NCBI GenBank assembly: GCA_017411665.1
Contig: JAFQPT010000391.1
Coordinates: 1-64,000 of the forward strand
Length of the DNA: 64,000 nt
Direction: 5' to 3'
Source of the DNA: Oscillospiraceae bacterium
GTDB lineage: Bacteria > Bacillota_A > Clostridia > Oscillospirales > Oscillospiraceae
How positions within the stretch are numbered: position 1 is the stretch's first letter; the number at the start of each line of letters is the position of its first letter. The position numbers were made by a program, and so were the translations under genes. Under the pieces are notes generated by a model. It saw nothing but the letters and a program-made list of their open reading frames with translations, searched no databases and was not told the DNA's origin. This document shows positions 16,906 to 25,087 of this stretch, in pieces.

Positions 16906-17510
16906 TCTTTATCCTCCTTCATGCTAAACTCTTCTTCGAGAATCCTTCGGACTACCGCCTGCTGTATTCCATACTTATTCCGGATACCGTTAATCGAAAT
17001 ACCCCGGCTGAAATCGGAAACAATCTTCTTCCGCGTCTCATCTGCAACATGTTGAGTAGGGATATCAGAAGTGTACGTTATGTTATGTACAATTCGTGAC
17101 ACGGTGGTACGCAGGCATCCGTATTCGCGGGACAGCTGCACCACACCACAGCCTTCTGCATATTTGCGCCGTATCTCTTCTGCCTGGGTAAAAGTGAGCT
17201 TCGCATTTGTCAGAAGCTGGTTTTCTGCAGCAGTTACCAACCGCAGGTTGCAGAGCCGGTTATCCTTCTTGTTTCCGTTTATGTGATCCAACTGAAATCC
17301 AAGCGGAACAGGTCCGTTTGCGGCAACCCAGATAATGTGGGATACCGGAAACCTGCTGACAGTCAGATAACCGTTGCTGTTTGTCGTTTCCTTGAGATTT
17401 CCCTTCTTCACAGTCGAATAAATCTGCCCGGTATCCAGAGACGGAATCCATTCCCCGGAGCGGATTTTATCCAGGATATACACATCCGACAGGCTACAGA
17501 GATTTGCCAT
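16902..17510 (-). CDS. HNH endonuclease with C-terminal helix-turn-helix segments
   Basis: 202 aa. An HNH core is clear: a first His in FPVSHIIWVAANG, then FQLDHINGNKKDN and LCNLRLVT (about residues 55-95). This is the HNH_3-like layout common in phage and intron-borne nucleases. Two HTH-like segments follow (about 105-140, GVVQLSREYGCLRTTVSRI; about 160-195, SINGIRNKYGIQQAVVRRI), which would give DNA targeting. It overlaps its neighbours on both sides. Probably a homing or packaging-type nuclease of the mobile module. Confidence 0.8.
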   Translation of the reverse strand: MANLCSLSDVYILDKIRSGEWIPSLDTGQIYSTVKKGNLKETTNSNGYLTVSRFPVSHIIWVAANGPVPLGFQLDHINGNKKDNRLCNLRLVTAAENQLLTNAKLTFTQAEEIRRKYAEGCGVVQLSREYGCLRTTVSRIVHNITYTSDIPTQHVADETRKKIVSDFSRGISINGIRNKYGIQQAVVRRILEEEFSMKEDKE

Positions 17511-17805
17511 TCTCTCCCCCTAAGAACCGGAGTGCTGCAAACACTCCTTCCAGGAACCAGCGGTCCGCATTCGGCGTCGGCGACGAATTGTCGCTTGCGA
17601 TAATCACCGCACATTTCAACTCCTCCACATCTTTTGGAGAGTAGAAATATGATGTCACAATAAAGTCCAGCATCTGCTTCTGCTTCTCCGGACTCTGCAC
17701 GAGGCTATGGTCTTTTTCCAACCGCCCGGATGCCCGCGACGCCTGAGGAGCATGCGCCTCCGGCTTAGCTCCTGTATCCCTGTTATGGTCTTTTTCCGAC
17801 CGCAT
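17494..17805 (-). CDS. Hypothetical protein of compact operon
   Basis: 103 aa from the ATG at 17805 (a TTG one codon earlier is also possible). The N-terminus is low-complexity and basic. The C-terminal half (MLDFIVTSYFYSP, RWFLEGVFAALRFL) has the same pattern as the end of the upstream gene product (FLMLAAMGS, YLDCAFIEGVMSGL), so the two are probably diverged duplicates. It overlaps both neighbours (23 and 17 nt). Confidence 0.55.
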   Translation of the reverse strand: MRSEKDHNRDTGAKPEAHAPQASRASGRLEKDHSLVQSPEKQKQMLDFIVTSYFYSPKDVEELKCAVIIASDNSSPTPNADRWFLEGVFAALRFLGGENGKSL

Positions 17806-18067
17806 CAAGAACCCTCCTCGCGTTTAATCCGCTCATCACACCCTCGATAAAGGCGCAGTCAAGGTACGGAGTGCGCGAATGCTCACGCGCCTCCTGCAAA
17901 GCACGGGGAACAACCTCATTCATCATGAACTCCCAGCCGGAATCCCCTTCCCGGGAACCCATTGCCGCAAGCATCAGAAACTCTGCCCGAAACGGCTCAT
18001 CATGATACAGCGATGCGCCCCGCTTTTCCTGCTTCTCCGGCTCGGCAGGATTCCGGTATTTTGTCAT
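17783..18067 (-). CDS. Hypothetical protein of compact operon
   Basis: 94 aa from the ATG at 18067, which overlaps the stop of the 58-codon gene upstream (ATGA). The frame is open 22 codons further up, but that part lies inside the upstream gene. No known domain; the last 50 residues resemble those of the next gene product, suggesting duplication. Confidence 0.55.
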   Translation of the reverse strand: MTKYRNPAEPEKQEKRGASLYHDEPFRAEFLMLAAMGSREGDSGWEFMMNEVVPRALQEAREHSRTPYLDCAFIEGVMSGLNARRVLDAVGKRP

Positions 18068-18240
18068 GCGACAATCACCTCCTCCTGGTGCTGAAGAGCA
18101 GAAATCCGCCTCCTGCGTTCCCGGAAGAACCATTCCTCCGCATCAATAACGCCGGCAGATTTATTCTTCTGCAATCCAAATGCCTTATGGCTGTGCCGTG
18201 TCTCCGTAATACCCGGTTCAGCCTCAGTGTTTCTTTTCAT
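18064..18240 (-). CDS. Small hypothetical protein of compact operon
   Basis: 58 aa, starting MKRNTEAEPG and ending HQEEVIVA. The start lies inside the end of the preceding gene (17-nt overlap) and its TGA overlaps the next ATG by four bases, with GGAGG present just before that ATG. The chain of overlaps is the main evidence that it is real. Function unknown; it is basic in the middle (RERRRR). Confidence 0.5.
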   Translation of the reverse strand: MKRNTEAEPGITETRHSHKAFGLQKNKSAGVIDAEEWFFRERRRRISALQHQEEVIVA

Positions 18241-18481
18241 AATCTGATTCCATATGATTCCAACTCGCTTTTCTCCGGTCTGTTAAACCGTGTTTGTCAT
18301 AGATACGCTCCCGGAAGATCTTCTCCCCGGCATAATGCTCCATGGACCTCCGCTGAAAATCAGCAATGCTTTTGCAGCCGAGTTCCTGCATCCTGCGTTC
18401 TATGACAGCCAGTTCCTCGGAAGAAACTGTCACTGACAGTTTGTGTCCGAGTTTGCTTTTGGGTTTTAACCGCACGTTCAT
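18224..18481 (-). CDS. Ribbon-helix-helix-like small protein
   Basis: 85 aa. LGHKLSVTVSSEELAVIERR and LGCKSIADFQRRSMEHY form a strand-helix-helix pattern of the RHH (MetJ/Arc, MobC-like) type. It overlaps the upstream 63-codon gene by four bases. A likely DNA-binding regulator or relaxosome-type accessory of the mobile module. Confidence 0.6.
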   Translation of the reverse strand: MNVRLKPKSKLGHKLSVTVSSEELAVIERRMQELGCKSIADFQRRSMEHYAGEKIFRERIYDKHGLTDRRKASWNHMESDYEKKH

Positions 18482-18669
18482 AGATCTTTCAAATCCTCAT
18501 ACCGCTCTTTGAGCATACGTTTCAACTCCTTCTGCAAAACCTCACCATACGCATGCAGGCGGCTTCTCAGCGCATCTTCACCGCATTCCTGAAGGAATCT
18601 GCGCATCGAACCATAGTCACGCTCTATGTCCCCGAAAACGCGGGAGAACAGCTCTTCCGGGTTTGTCAT
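18478..18669 (-). CDS. Small hypothetical protein, first of the overlapping chain
   Basis: 63 aa, charged and helical (LQKELKRMLKERYEDLKDL at the end looks coiled-coil). The four-base overlap with the RHH-like gene supports translation. No family recognised. Confidence 0.5.
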   Translation of the reverse strand: MTNPEELFSRVFGDIERDYGSMRRFLQECGEDALRSRLHAYGEVLQKELKRMLKERYEDLKDL

Positions 18670-18719
18670 ATCCTTCTCGATAAGTCCCTTGAGATACGCT
18701 CCCGGTTTTTTCCGGTTCT

Positions 18720-19031
18720 TCAGGTGGGTGTAGAGGTGTTGTTCGTTTCGTTTAAAGTGCAGCTTGAACTCGCTCGCTTTTTGCGGCGAATTCGCTGTTC
18801 TTTGATTGTTGGTGATGCTATCACCAATGAAAAATGCGGGTTAGGATTATTTAATGCTGTGTCAGGCAATTTTGCAAAATGTCTGACATTTTCGCCTGTT
18901 TTCCTGGAAATACCGTTATTTGAGCAGATTTTGTCAGACATCCAGTCACGGATTTTTCCGGCTTTCAGAGATGGAGATTGCTTTAATCTGAAGAATACCC
19001 GTGCCGCAGGATTCTTTTTCCTGTCTGACAT
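18720..19031 (-). CDS. Doubtful small ORF between two RHH-type genes
   Basis: 103 codons (or 73 from an ATG at 18941), basic and Ser/Thr/Asn-rich, with no recognisable fold. It would fill the 400-bp gap between the 19076 and 18669 genes on the same strand, but its composition is poor for a real protein, and both possible starts sit in a repeated ATGTCTGACA-type motif. A rival 40-codon frame begins at 19068. The stretch may instead be regulatory. Confidence 0.25.
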   Translation of the reverse strand: MSDRKKNPAARVFFRLKQSPSLKAGKIRDWMSDKICSNNGISRKTGENVRHFAKLPDTALNNPNPHFSLVIASPTIKEQRIRRKKRASSSCTLNETNNTSTPT

Positions 19032-19040
19032 TGTCAGACA
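18860..19040. repeat. Repeated TGTCTGACA / TGTCAGACA sites
   Basis: Four exact copies of the 9-mer (either orientation) at 18880-18888, 18932-18940, 19022-19030 and 19032-19040, plus one near copy TGTCAGGCA at about 18860. The last two form an inverted pair one base apart. They look like binding sites (operator or iteron) of the mobile module. Confidence 0.5.
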
Positions 19041-19075
19041 TTTTGGGGCATACGGATTCTTCCTCCATGCGGGTT

Positions 19076-19384
19076 CTATGGGAAGAGTTTCATTGCGACG
19101 TGAAGAGCTGAGATAGCACTCTCTATCACTTCTTTATGCTCTTCAATCCATTCCCTGCAATAGGCAATGTCCGTTCTGAGTTCCTGCAGTTCCGTATCAG
19201 TGAGACGGGGTGATTCCGGAAAACAACTGCTGTATCTGAGGTACTCACTCATCGTTCTGAATCCATAATCACGGGTGTTCTTCTGGATAAGATTCTGTTC
19301 CTCTTCAGTAATGCGGAGAGTTATTCGGATGAGCTTTTTCTGCGGCTGTTTTTCCGTCTTGTAAGTTCGACGTTTCTCAGTCAT
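19076..19384 (-). CDS. RHH-type mobilisation-like protein
   Basis: 102 aa from the ATG at 19384; the open frame extends further up, but that part is rich in Phe/Arg and unlikely. KKLIRITLRITEEEQNLIQ followed by GFRTMSEYLRYSS is a ribbon-helix-helix start as in MobC/plasmid mobilisation accessory proteins. The C-terminal half is a coiled helix (TELQELRTDIAYCREWIEEHKEVIES in two blocks). It is the first gene of the leftward mobile module. MobC assignment is by pattern; no relaxase is present. Confidence 0.6.
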   Translation of the reverse strand: MTEKRRTYKTEKQPQKKLIRITLRITEEEQNLIQKNTRDYGFRTMSEYLRYSSCFPESPRLTDTELQELRTDIAYCREWIEEHKEVIESAISALHVAMKLFP

Positions 19385-20045
19385 CCAAGTCAAGCGGTAT
19401 TGCATGTATGCTATTTTGAATTTTTGCCGGGAATTTCTCTGCGCGCCGGATACAAAACCGGGGAAAAAACGATAACCCGGCAAAAAATGAATTCCCGGTC
19501 GGAAAATTATATATCAGAGAAGAGTGCCGGAAAACCGAAAACGGAAATCCTTTGAGCAATCGCAAAAATACGGCAGAAACAGCAAAATCAAAAATCATGA
19601 AAAATGGTCTTCAGATGCGGTTTAGGAGAGATTCACACGCAGAATCAACCCGTGAATCACTGATTCCTGCTGTGAACTGCTGAAAAACCAGTGAACCGGA
19701 AGCAGTGATTTTCGCCGTCTTCGTAAATTTGCTCCAAAGTCTTTAATGTTTTTTACTTACACTAATACAATGGGCTGAAATTTTAAAAAGTGAAAAAACT
19801 GTGTTTTCATTTTAAAAAATGAAAAAACATGCTGTTTTCAAATCGAAAAACCTGTTTTCAAGTGGAAACAGAGACACTGATTTTTGCTGTGAACTGCCGG
19901 GAGTATTTATAGTACAGAGGATTTTACCGGTTCACACCTAAAAGATATAAAAAGATTTCCGACCGGAAAATCAGAATTTACCCGGACATCGTTTTTTCCA
20001 TACGACGTTTTGAAAAGAACAGGAAAACAACACAGAATAAAGAAA
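19385..20045. other. AT-rich non-coding region at the island edge
   Basis: About 660 bp with no supported gene. It holds the iteron-like AT-rich units at 19781-19874 and two copies of a CACTGATT..TGCTGTGAACTGC segment (about 19656-19681 and 19875-19897). It separates the mobile module from the core gene ftr, so an island end or replication/attachment site could lie here. Confidence 0.45.
19781..19874. repeat. Four AT-rich iteron-like units
   Basis: Units starting at 19781, 19810, 19835 and 19855 share TTTT(A/C)AA(A)....GAAA(AA)AC. The last one, TTTTCAAGTGGAAACAG, comes close to the archaeal origin recognition box core (TTCCAGTGGAAAC). Spacing is irregular (29, 25, 20 nt). No orc1/cdc6 gene is nearby. 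Confidence 0.35.
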
Positions 20046-20059
20046 AATAAAATGAGCCT

Positions 20060-20122
20060 TTTACCCTACATCGTAGGGCTAAGGCTCGAAGAGCCGCACG
20101 CCCTAAAGGCGTCGCGGGGATA
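20060..20122 (+). repeat. Hairpin-module repeat, copy A
   Basis: Three hairpins in a row: CCCTAC-ATC-GTAGGG (20064-20078), GGCTC-GAA-GAGCC (20083-20095) and ACGCC-CTAAA-GGCGT (20098-20112). A further pairing TAGGGC/GCCCTA encloses the second. The skeleton GGGC-TAA-[hairpin]-GCAY-GCCC followed by GGGGATAYGGGCG is shared with the copy at 27434. It lies directly after the ftr stop codon, so it may also end that transcript. Confidence 0.65.
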
Positions 20123-20129
20123 TGGGCGT

Positions 20130-21026
20130 TCAGATGCAGTCCTTTAAGTTGAACTTGAACGGACCGAGGTTTCCGCCGTAGTTTCCTGCGGTGATCTTGA
20201 CGACACCCGGAACTCTGCATGCTGCCTGGACACCGGCCTTCATTGCTGCCTTGACTGCCTCTTCGGAGACACCGTCAATGACAATCTCGTAAACTGCCTT
20301 GACGCCTTCCGGAATCTCAGTCTCGAGACCCTTCTCGATAACTGCTTCACGGATGGATGGGCAGAACTTTTCGTTGGTGGAAGCTCCCATGAACTTGTAG
20401 TTTAAGGAACCAACCTTGGAACCAGAGGAGACAACTCCTCCCGGGAACGGAGTGATGACACCGTCAACTTCTGCAATTGCATCGACTGCTGCTTCTGCAG
20501 CGATTAATGCGGACATCTGGGAGTCACCGAGGATTAAGAAGTTACCGCCTGCAACACCCTTGATTGCGCCGATTTCTTCCTCAACAATGAAGTCGCCGCC
20601 CATGATTGGGATGGACCAGCACTGGATTCCGCCAACCTCGACCTTCTTCTCGAACTTGTCTCCGAAGAAGTGGAGCTTGATTGGGATGATTTCCTCTTCG
20701 CCTGCGTGTCCGTTGAAGACAGCGGTGGTTGGTGCGGTTAAAACACACTCAGAGACACGCTCTAAGACCTGCTCTTTGAGTGCCTTCTTTCCACAGCAGA
20801 TGAGGATGGAGTAACCCGGGCGGTTGTCCGGAGTCTCGGATGCCGGGAGGAACTTTTCAATACCTGCTTCACACGGGCATCCGATGGTGGAGGTTGCAAA
20901 TCCGGTTGCTTCGGTTGCTGCCTTGTATGCCCATTCCTTCGTTACTGCAGTGATAATTACACGGGCTGCCCAGACCGGGAAACCTTCTGCGTAAGTATCC
21001 TCGATAATTACACCGTTAAATTCCAT
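20130..21026 (-). CDS. ftr: Formylmethanofuran--tetrahydromethanopterin formyltransferase
   Basis: 298 aa cytoplasmic enzyme of the CO2-reduction branch of methanogenesis; it moves the formyl group from formylmethanofuran to H4MPT. The sequence opens MEFNGVIIEDTYAEGFP, the canonical Ftr start, and runs with typical blocks (ATGFATSTIGCPCEAGIE, GGDFIVEEEIG, FPGGVVSSGSKVGSL) to a complete C-terminus (YGGNLGPFKFNL). Length agrees with the family. Start chosen at 21026 because AGGTGA precedes it by about 5 nt; an upstream in-frame extension runs into a structured repeat. It is transcribed alone and flanked on both sides by hairpin-rich repeats, a position that may affect message stability. Confidence 0.97.
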   Translation of the reverse strand: MEFNGVIIEDTYAEGFPVWAARVIITAVTKEWAYKAATEATGFATSTIGCPCEAGIEKFLPASETPDNRPGYSILICCGKKALKEQVLERVSECVLTAPTTAVFNGHAGEEEIIPIKLHFFGDKFEKKVEVGGIQCWSIPIMGGDFIVEEEIGAIKGVAGGNFLILGDSQMSALIAAEAAVDAIAEVDGVITPFPGGVVSSGSKVGSLNYKFMGASTNEKFCPSIREAVIEKGLETEIPEGVKAVYEIVIDGVSEEAVKAAMKAGVQAACRVPGVVKITAGNYGGNLGPFKFNLKDCI

Positions 21027-21087
21027 AAGTTCACCTATGTAGTGATACCATATGTTTGTAGCGAGAACTAAATAGTACTTTCCTTTC

Positions 21088-21246
21088 GCCGTATGCCCGT
21101 GACGGGCGCGAGCCGAAGGCTCAAGCCGGGAGCAAGTCAGCATGACTTGCGAGCCTGAGGGGCATGCGGAGACTTCGTCTCCTCCGCAAACCTCAAGAGG
21201 TTTGCTTATGGCTTGAGCCTTCGGCTCGCGCCCTTAGCCTCTGGGT
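21088..21246 (-). repeat. Hairpin-module repeat, copy B (large cloverleaf-like)
   Basis: A perfect 24-bp inverted repeat (21104-21127 with 21210-21233) encloses three hairpins: GCAAGTCA-GCA-TGACTTGC (21132-21150), GGAGAC-TTC-GTCTCC (21168-21182) and GCAAACCTC-AA-GAGGTTTGC (21186-21205). On the minus strand it reads AGGCTAAGG...GCATGCCCCTCAGGCTC...GGCATACGGCGAA, matching copy C (27434) with extra hairpins inserted. It lies upstream of ftr. Confidence 0.7.
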
Positions 21247-21372
21247 GTTGGGTATTCGAGATTATGAAAAAAGCGCAGAGGGCATAAATGCCCGAAATTT
21301 AAGAATATCCAGAGACTTTGTTTCTATCACAAACCTCAGGATAAAAAAAAACAGGAAAAGAATGTCGAGACA

Positions 21373-22116
21373 TTACTTCCCTGCGTGTTCCTTGATTTTC
21401 TGCCAGGCTTCGTCATGATGCCGGGCAACAGAGTCCGGGAATGCCTTTGCCAGGCGCTGAATCTGCCGTTTTGACCGGGAAAAAGCCGCAAAAACATCCT
21501 CACGGAAATCCTCCGCATTGTCTTTGAACTCCTCTGCCGCATGTTCAAGACGGTGCTGAACATGTGCAAGATGCGACTTGAGATGCAGAAGCGAGGAAAG
21601 CGTCACTGCCAGATCGGCGGCAAACAAGACCAGGAAAACCAGTGATAACGGATTTGCAATATCTGCCGGGATGGAAACGGTAACGCGGGACACCAGCGGC
21701 TGGACGATATAGATAATCACCACCGACATCAGCCCGAAGAACAGCGCACTCTTCAGACAAATGCGGCCCTGAAAATTGAACTTCTGCTTCGAATAATCCC
21801 ACCAGCGGATATGGAATGCACTTTCGAGAATCACGGCAGTCACATATTCCAGGAGCGTACAAATCACCAGACCGCCGAAAAAGACCAGCGGAATATCAAC
21901 ATAGGGAAGATGTGTCAAAATTTCGGAACTGCGGAAAAAAGACATCGCCAGCATCACAAAAACCGCACCGAACCCGTAAACCGGAATTACCGGGCCGTTT
22001 AAAAAACCGCGGTTAATGAAATGGCCTGCGCGAATCGAGCAGAACGTTGTCTCCCACACCCAGCCGAGAAAGCTGTATATTGCAAACCAGATGAAGAGCG
22101 TAACAATATTTATCAT
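21373..22116 (-). CDS. CmpB-like multi-pass membrane protein (PF06541-type)
   Basis: 247 aa. Several hydrophobic helices (about 5-25, 40-60, 75-100, 120-140, 150-175) and the N-terminal pattern IYSFLGWVWETTFCSIRAG and NRGFLNGPVIPVYGFG match the putative ABC-transporter type IV / CmpB family, whose function is not settled. The last 65 residues are soluble, charged and coiled (HLKSHLAHVQHRLEHA; DNAEDFREDVFAAFSRSK). No ATPase partner is adjacent. Start ATG at 22116 gives the expected family N-terminus. Confidence 0.7.
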   Translation of the reverse strand: MINIVTLFIWFAIYSFLGWVWETTFCSIRAGHFINRGFLNGPVIPVYGFGAVFVMLAMSFFRSSEILTHLPYVDIPLVFFGGLVICTLLEYVTAVILESAFHIRWWDYSKQKFNFQGRICLKSALFFGLMSVVIIYIVQPLVSRVTVSIPADIANPLSLVFLVLFAADLAVTLSSLLHLKSHLAHVQHRLEHAAEEFKDNAEDFREDVFAAFSRSKRQIQRLAKAFPDSVARHHDEAWQKIKEHAGK

Positions 22117-22186
22117 TCACCGCTTTGTTTGCTGTATAAAGTATAATAGCTGAAGATTGCGGCAGAAAAGAAGTACAAAACAGAAA

Positions 22187-22246
22187 ACCCGAGAGGGTGG
22201 GTTTTGGGATTTCTCCCAACCCGAAAACCTGTCCAAAGGACAGGAA
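22187..22246 (-). terminator. Paired hairpins after the EF-2 gene
   Basis: CCTGTCC-AAA-GGACAGG (22228-22244) begins 18 nt past the EF-2 stop, followed leftward by an imperfect GGGTT..TGGGA/TCCCA.ACCC stem (about 22195-22223). They probably end or stabilise the S12-S7-EF-2 message. The three-base loop is like those in the dispersed hairpin repeats. Confidence 0.5.
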
Positions 22247-22262
22247 CGGGTGTGTGAAAGAC

Positions 22263-24461
22263 TTACTCGAGGTAGTCCTTCGGGGTTGGAATCTCTTCCT
22301 TGAGGCCCTTTCTCTTACGGATACCCTTAACGATTTCCGGAAGCATACCCTGCGGGACCATTGCGAATCCTGCAAAGGACTGGGACCACATTGCACGACC
22401 CTCAGTTGCAGAGCGGAGGTCGCCTGCGAAACCAAAGAGCTCTGCGACCGGTGCCTGACCGTTGACAACGATCTGGTCACCCTCAACATCAGTGGTGGAG
22501 AGCATACCGCGTCTTCCCTGAATCTGGGAAATTGCTGCACCCATCTGATCCTGCGGAACAGTGATCTGGATGTTCTGCATCGGCTCTAAGAGAGTGTCGC
22601 CTGCCATAAGAAGAGCTGCCTTCATACCGCCGCGAACTGCCGGAATGACCTGTCCCGGACCACGGTGGATTGCATCTTCGTGGAGCTTGACATCGTGGAG
22701 CTTGATTAAGACATTCTGAACCTGCTCATCTGCAAGCGGTCCGCCGTCGAGTGCCTCGTGGATACCATCGATGATAAGTTCCATGGTTTCGTTGAGGTAC
22801 TGAATACCCTTGGTACAGTCGACGAACATGTTGGATCCGTAGATGTCCTTGACAGACTTTGCCTCTTCCTTGTCCATACCAAGTGCAACGAGTGCGTCAC
22901 GGCGTGCGATGTTGTCCATGTTCATGGTAACTTCGTTTGCCTGGATTGCATCGAGGATGTTCTGCGGCATCGGCTCAACAGAGAGGAAGAATCTGTTGTG
23001 TCTGTTCGGGGACTTTCCTTCTACAGTGCCGTTGAGTGCCTGTGCGACGGTCTCACGGTAAACAACGATTGGCGGAGAGGTAATGATGTCGACACCTTTG
23101 TCTCTCTTGATACGTCCGGTAACGACTTCAAGGTGAAGTTCACCCATACCTGCAATGAGGTGTTCTCCGGTCTCTTCGTTGATGTTGACACGGATTGTCG
23201 GGTCTTCCTTACCAACCTGGTGGAGAACTTCGATGAGTTTCGGCAGGTCTTTGGTGTTCTTTGCTTCGACTGCGACGGTCATAACCGGCTCAGAGTAGTG
23301 CTGGAGAGACTCGAACGGAGTCATTTCCTTTAAGGAAGTGACGGTAGAACCGACGATTGCGTCACCGAGACCAGTAACTGCTGCGATGTTACCTGCAACA
23401 ATCTTGTCGACATCGACACGGGTTGGACCCATGAAGATACCAACCTGCTGGAGTCTGTTCGGCTTGCCTGCAGTTCCGGAAACGTAGAGTTCCTGACCGC
23501 GGGTAAGAGTTCCGGAGAACAGTCTTCCGGTTGCGACTTCTCCTGCGTGCTTGTCGAAGGAGATATCAGTAATCATGAGTGCGACAGGTCCGTTCGGGTC
23601 GCATGCGTACATTGCCTTACCGACAGTGGACTCGACATCGCCGTGCCAGATGATGTGGCATCTGTTACCCTGTGCCTGGAGCGGGTTCGGGAGGAACTCG
23701 ACGACCATGTCAAGGAGAACTGCGTGAAGCGGGGATGCCTTTGCGAGGTACTTTGCGTCGCCTTCATTGCACTTGTCAATGATAGTCTGGAGGGTGACAC
23801 CGGACTTCTTCATGTATGGAATCGAGATTGCCCAGTTGTAGAGTGCGGAACCGAATGCGACGTTTCCTTTGCCTGCATCAAGCTTCCATCCGCCGTTGTT
23901 GTAGAGCTCCTCGTTCATTCCCTTGATGAGCTTGTTAACCTTGTCAATGACCTTTCCTAAGCGGATCATCATATCCTGCGGGGTAACTTTCAGCTCGTTG
24001 ATAAGTCTGTCAACCTTGTTGATGAACAGTACCGGGTGGACACCTTCTTTGAGTGCCTGACGGAGAACGGTTTCAGTCTGCGGCATCGGGCCTTCGACTG
24101 CATCGACGACGACAACTGCACCGTCGACTGCTCTCATTGCACGAGTAACATCTCCACCAAAGTCAACGTGACCCGGGGTATCAATCATGTTAATGAGGTA
24201 TTCCTGACCGTTGACTTCGTGAACCATTGAAACGTTGGAAGAGTCAATAGTAATTCCACGTGCCTGTTCTTCCTCGTCAGAGTCAGTCCAGCATGCCTTT
24301 CCTGCAAGTTCCTCGGAGAGCATTCCTGCTCCGGAGAGAAGGTTGTCAGAAAGGGTAGTCTTTCCGTGGTCAATGTGTGCTACGATACCGATGTTGCGAA
24401 TGTGCTTGGTGTCGTTCATCAGCACATTAATACGCTCGACCATTTTCTTTCCGCGTGACAT
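22263..24461 (-). CDS. fusA: Translation elongation factor EF-2
   Basis: 732 aa GTPase that drives ribosomal translocation. The G1 motif is AHIDHGKTT near residue 30, G2/G3 are RGITI and [12 protein letters not shown], and G4 is NKVD. Archaeal EF-2 features are clear, including the diphthamide loop [12 protein letters not shown] with the His to be modified. Length equals the family norm. It is third in the S12-S7-EF-2 string, with 36 nt after the S7 stop and a GGTGAAAG ribosome-binding site. Confidence 0.97.
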   Translation of the reverse strand: MSRGKKMVERINVLMNDTKHIRNIGIVAHIDHGKTTLSDNLLSGAGMLSEELAGKACWTDSDEEEQARGITIDSSNVSMVHEVNGQEYLINMIDTPGHVDFGGDVTRAMRAVDGAVVVVDAVEGPMPQTETVLRQALKEGVHPVLFINKVDRLINELKVTPQDMMIRLGKVIDKVNKLIKGMNEELYNNGGWKLDAGKGNVAFGSALYNWAISIPYMKKSGVTLQTIIDKCNEGDAKYLAKASPLHAVLLDMVVEFLPNPLQAQGNRCHIIWHGDVESTVGKAMYACDPNGPVALMITDISFDKHAGEVATGRLFSGTLTRGQELYVSGTAGKPNRLQQVGIFMGPTRVDVDKIVAGNIAAVTGLGDAIVGSTVTSLKEMTPFESLQHYSEPVMTVAVEAKNTKDLPKLIEVLHQVGKEDPTIRVNINEETGEHLIAGMGELHLEVVTGRIKRDKGVDIITSPPIVVYRETVAQALNGTVEGKSPNRHNRFFLSVEPMPQNILDAIQANEVTMNMDNIARRDALVALGMDKEEAKSVKDIYGSNMFVDCTKGIQYLNETMELIIDGIHEALDGGPLADEQVQNVLIKLHDVKLHEDAIHRGPGQVIPAVRGGMKAALLMAGDTLLEPMQNIQITVPQDQMGAAISQIQGRRGMLSTTDVEGDQIVVNGQAPVAELFGFAGDLRSATEGRAMWSQSFAGFAMVPQGMLPEIVKGIRKRKGLKEEIPTPKDYLE

Positions 24462-24497
24462 TTTCTTTCACCTGAAAAATAAATTGTATGGGGGTGA

Positions 24498-25082
24498 TTA
24501 GCGTGCAGACTTAGCCATACGCTCGACTTCGTCTTTCTTTCCGACAGAGAAGCACTTAGTGTCTCCCTTGGATGCCATGATTAACTCATTTGCAAGGACA
24601 AGGTATGCCGGCTTCTTTGTTTTGTGGGATCCCTTCCAGGTTGCAAGGGCAATGTATCTGAGTGCAGTGTTAACTCTGCGGATTGGTGCAGAGTCGACGG
24701 ACTTCGGGACATTGATACCACCGTACTTTAAACGGACAATTTCCTCACGCGGTGCTGCGTTGGAGATTGCGTCAACTAAGACCTGAAGCGGGTTCTGCTT
24801 GGTCTTCTTGTTGATCTCGTCGAATGCATCCATGACCATCTTGGTACAGTGCATCTTCTTTCCGGTGTTGGTTTCGGTCTGCATTAAGCGGTTGATAAGT
24901 CTCTCGACGATTGCCATCTGGGACTTGGTGAACTGCTGCTGGGTAAGTCTTCCACAGGAGCTTGGGATTTCAGTGGAGCTTACGGTGATGTAGCGGATGA
25001 GACCCTGGTCTTTTACAACGACTTCGGAAGTATCCCACTTGCCGAAGAGGAGAATCTTGGAGGTTGCGTTTTCTTCAGTCAT
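24498..25082 (-). CDS. rps7: 30S ribosomal protein S7
   Basis: 194 aa, the archaeal/eukaryal S7 (uS7) length. The typical ERLINRLM, GKKMHCTKMVMDAF and PLQVLVDAISNAAPREE blocks and the C-terminal IALATWKGSHKTKKPA, ELIMASKGDTKCFSVGKKDE region are present. It organises the 30S head. It starts 5 nt after the S12 stop, so the two are co-translated. Confidence 0.97.
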   Translation of the reverse strand: MTEENATSKILLFGKWDTSEVVVKDQGLIRYITVSSTEIPSSCGRLTQQQFTKSQMAIVERLINRLMQTETNTGKKMHCTKMVMDAFDEINKKTKQNPLQVLVDAISNAAPREEIVRLKYGGINVPKSVDSAPIRRVNTALRYIALATWKGSHKTKKPAYLVLANELIMASKGDTKCFSVGKKDEVERMAKSAR

Positions 25083-25087
25083 GATAT

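Noticed and set aside
16324..17055. 243-codon plus-strand frame
   Set aside because: Antisense to the HNH gene and its neighbour, Pro/Arg/Leu-rich shadow composition, no motif.
18553..19116. 187-codon plus-strand frame across the repeat-site cluster
   Set aside because: Opposes the supported small-gene chain and shows no recognisable fold; probably a shadow, although the central 400 bp has no firm gene on either strand.
20060..21246. Hairpin elements as tRNA-like genes or CRISPR-type arrays
   Set aside because: No anticodon or T-loop consensus, and no regular repeat-spacer spacing.
22758..23333. 191-codon plus-strand frame inside EF-2
   Set aside because: Antisense shadow of a highly conserved gene; Val/Asp/Cys-rich composition typical of reversed codons.
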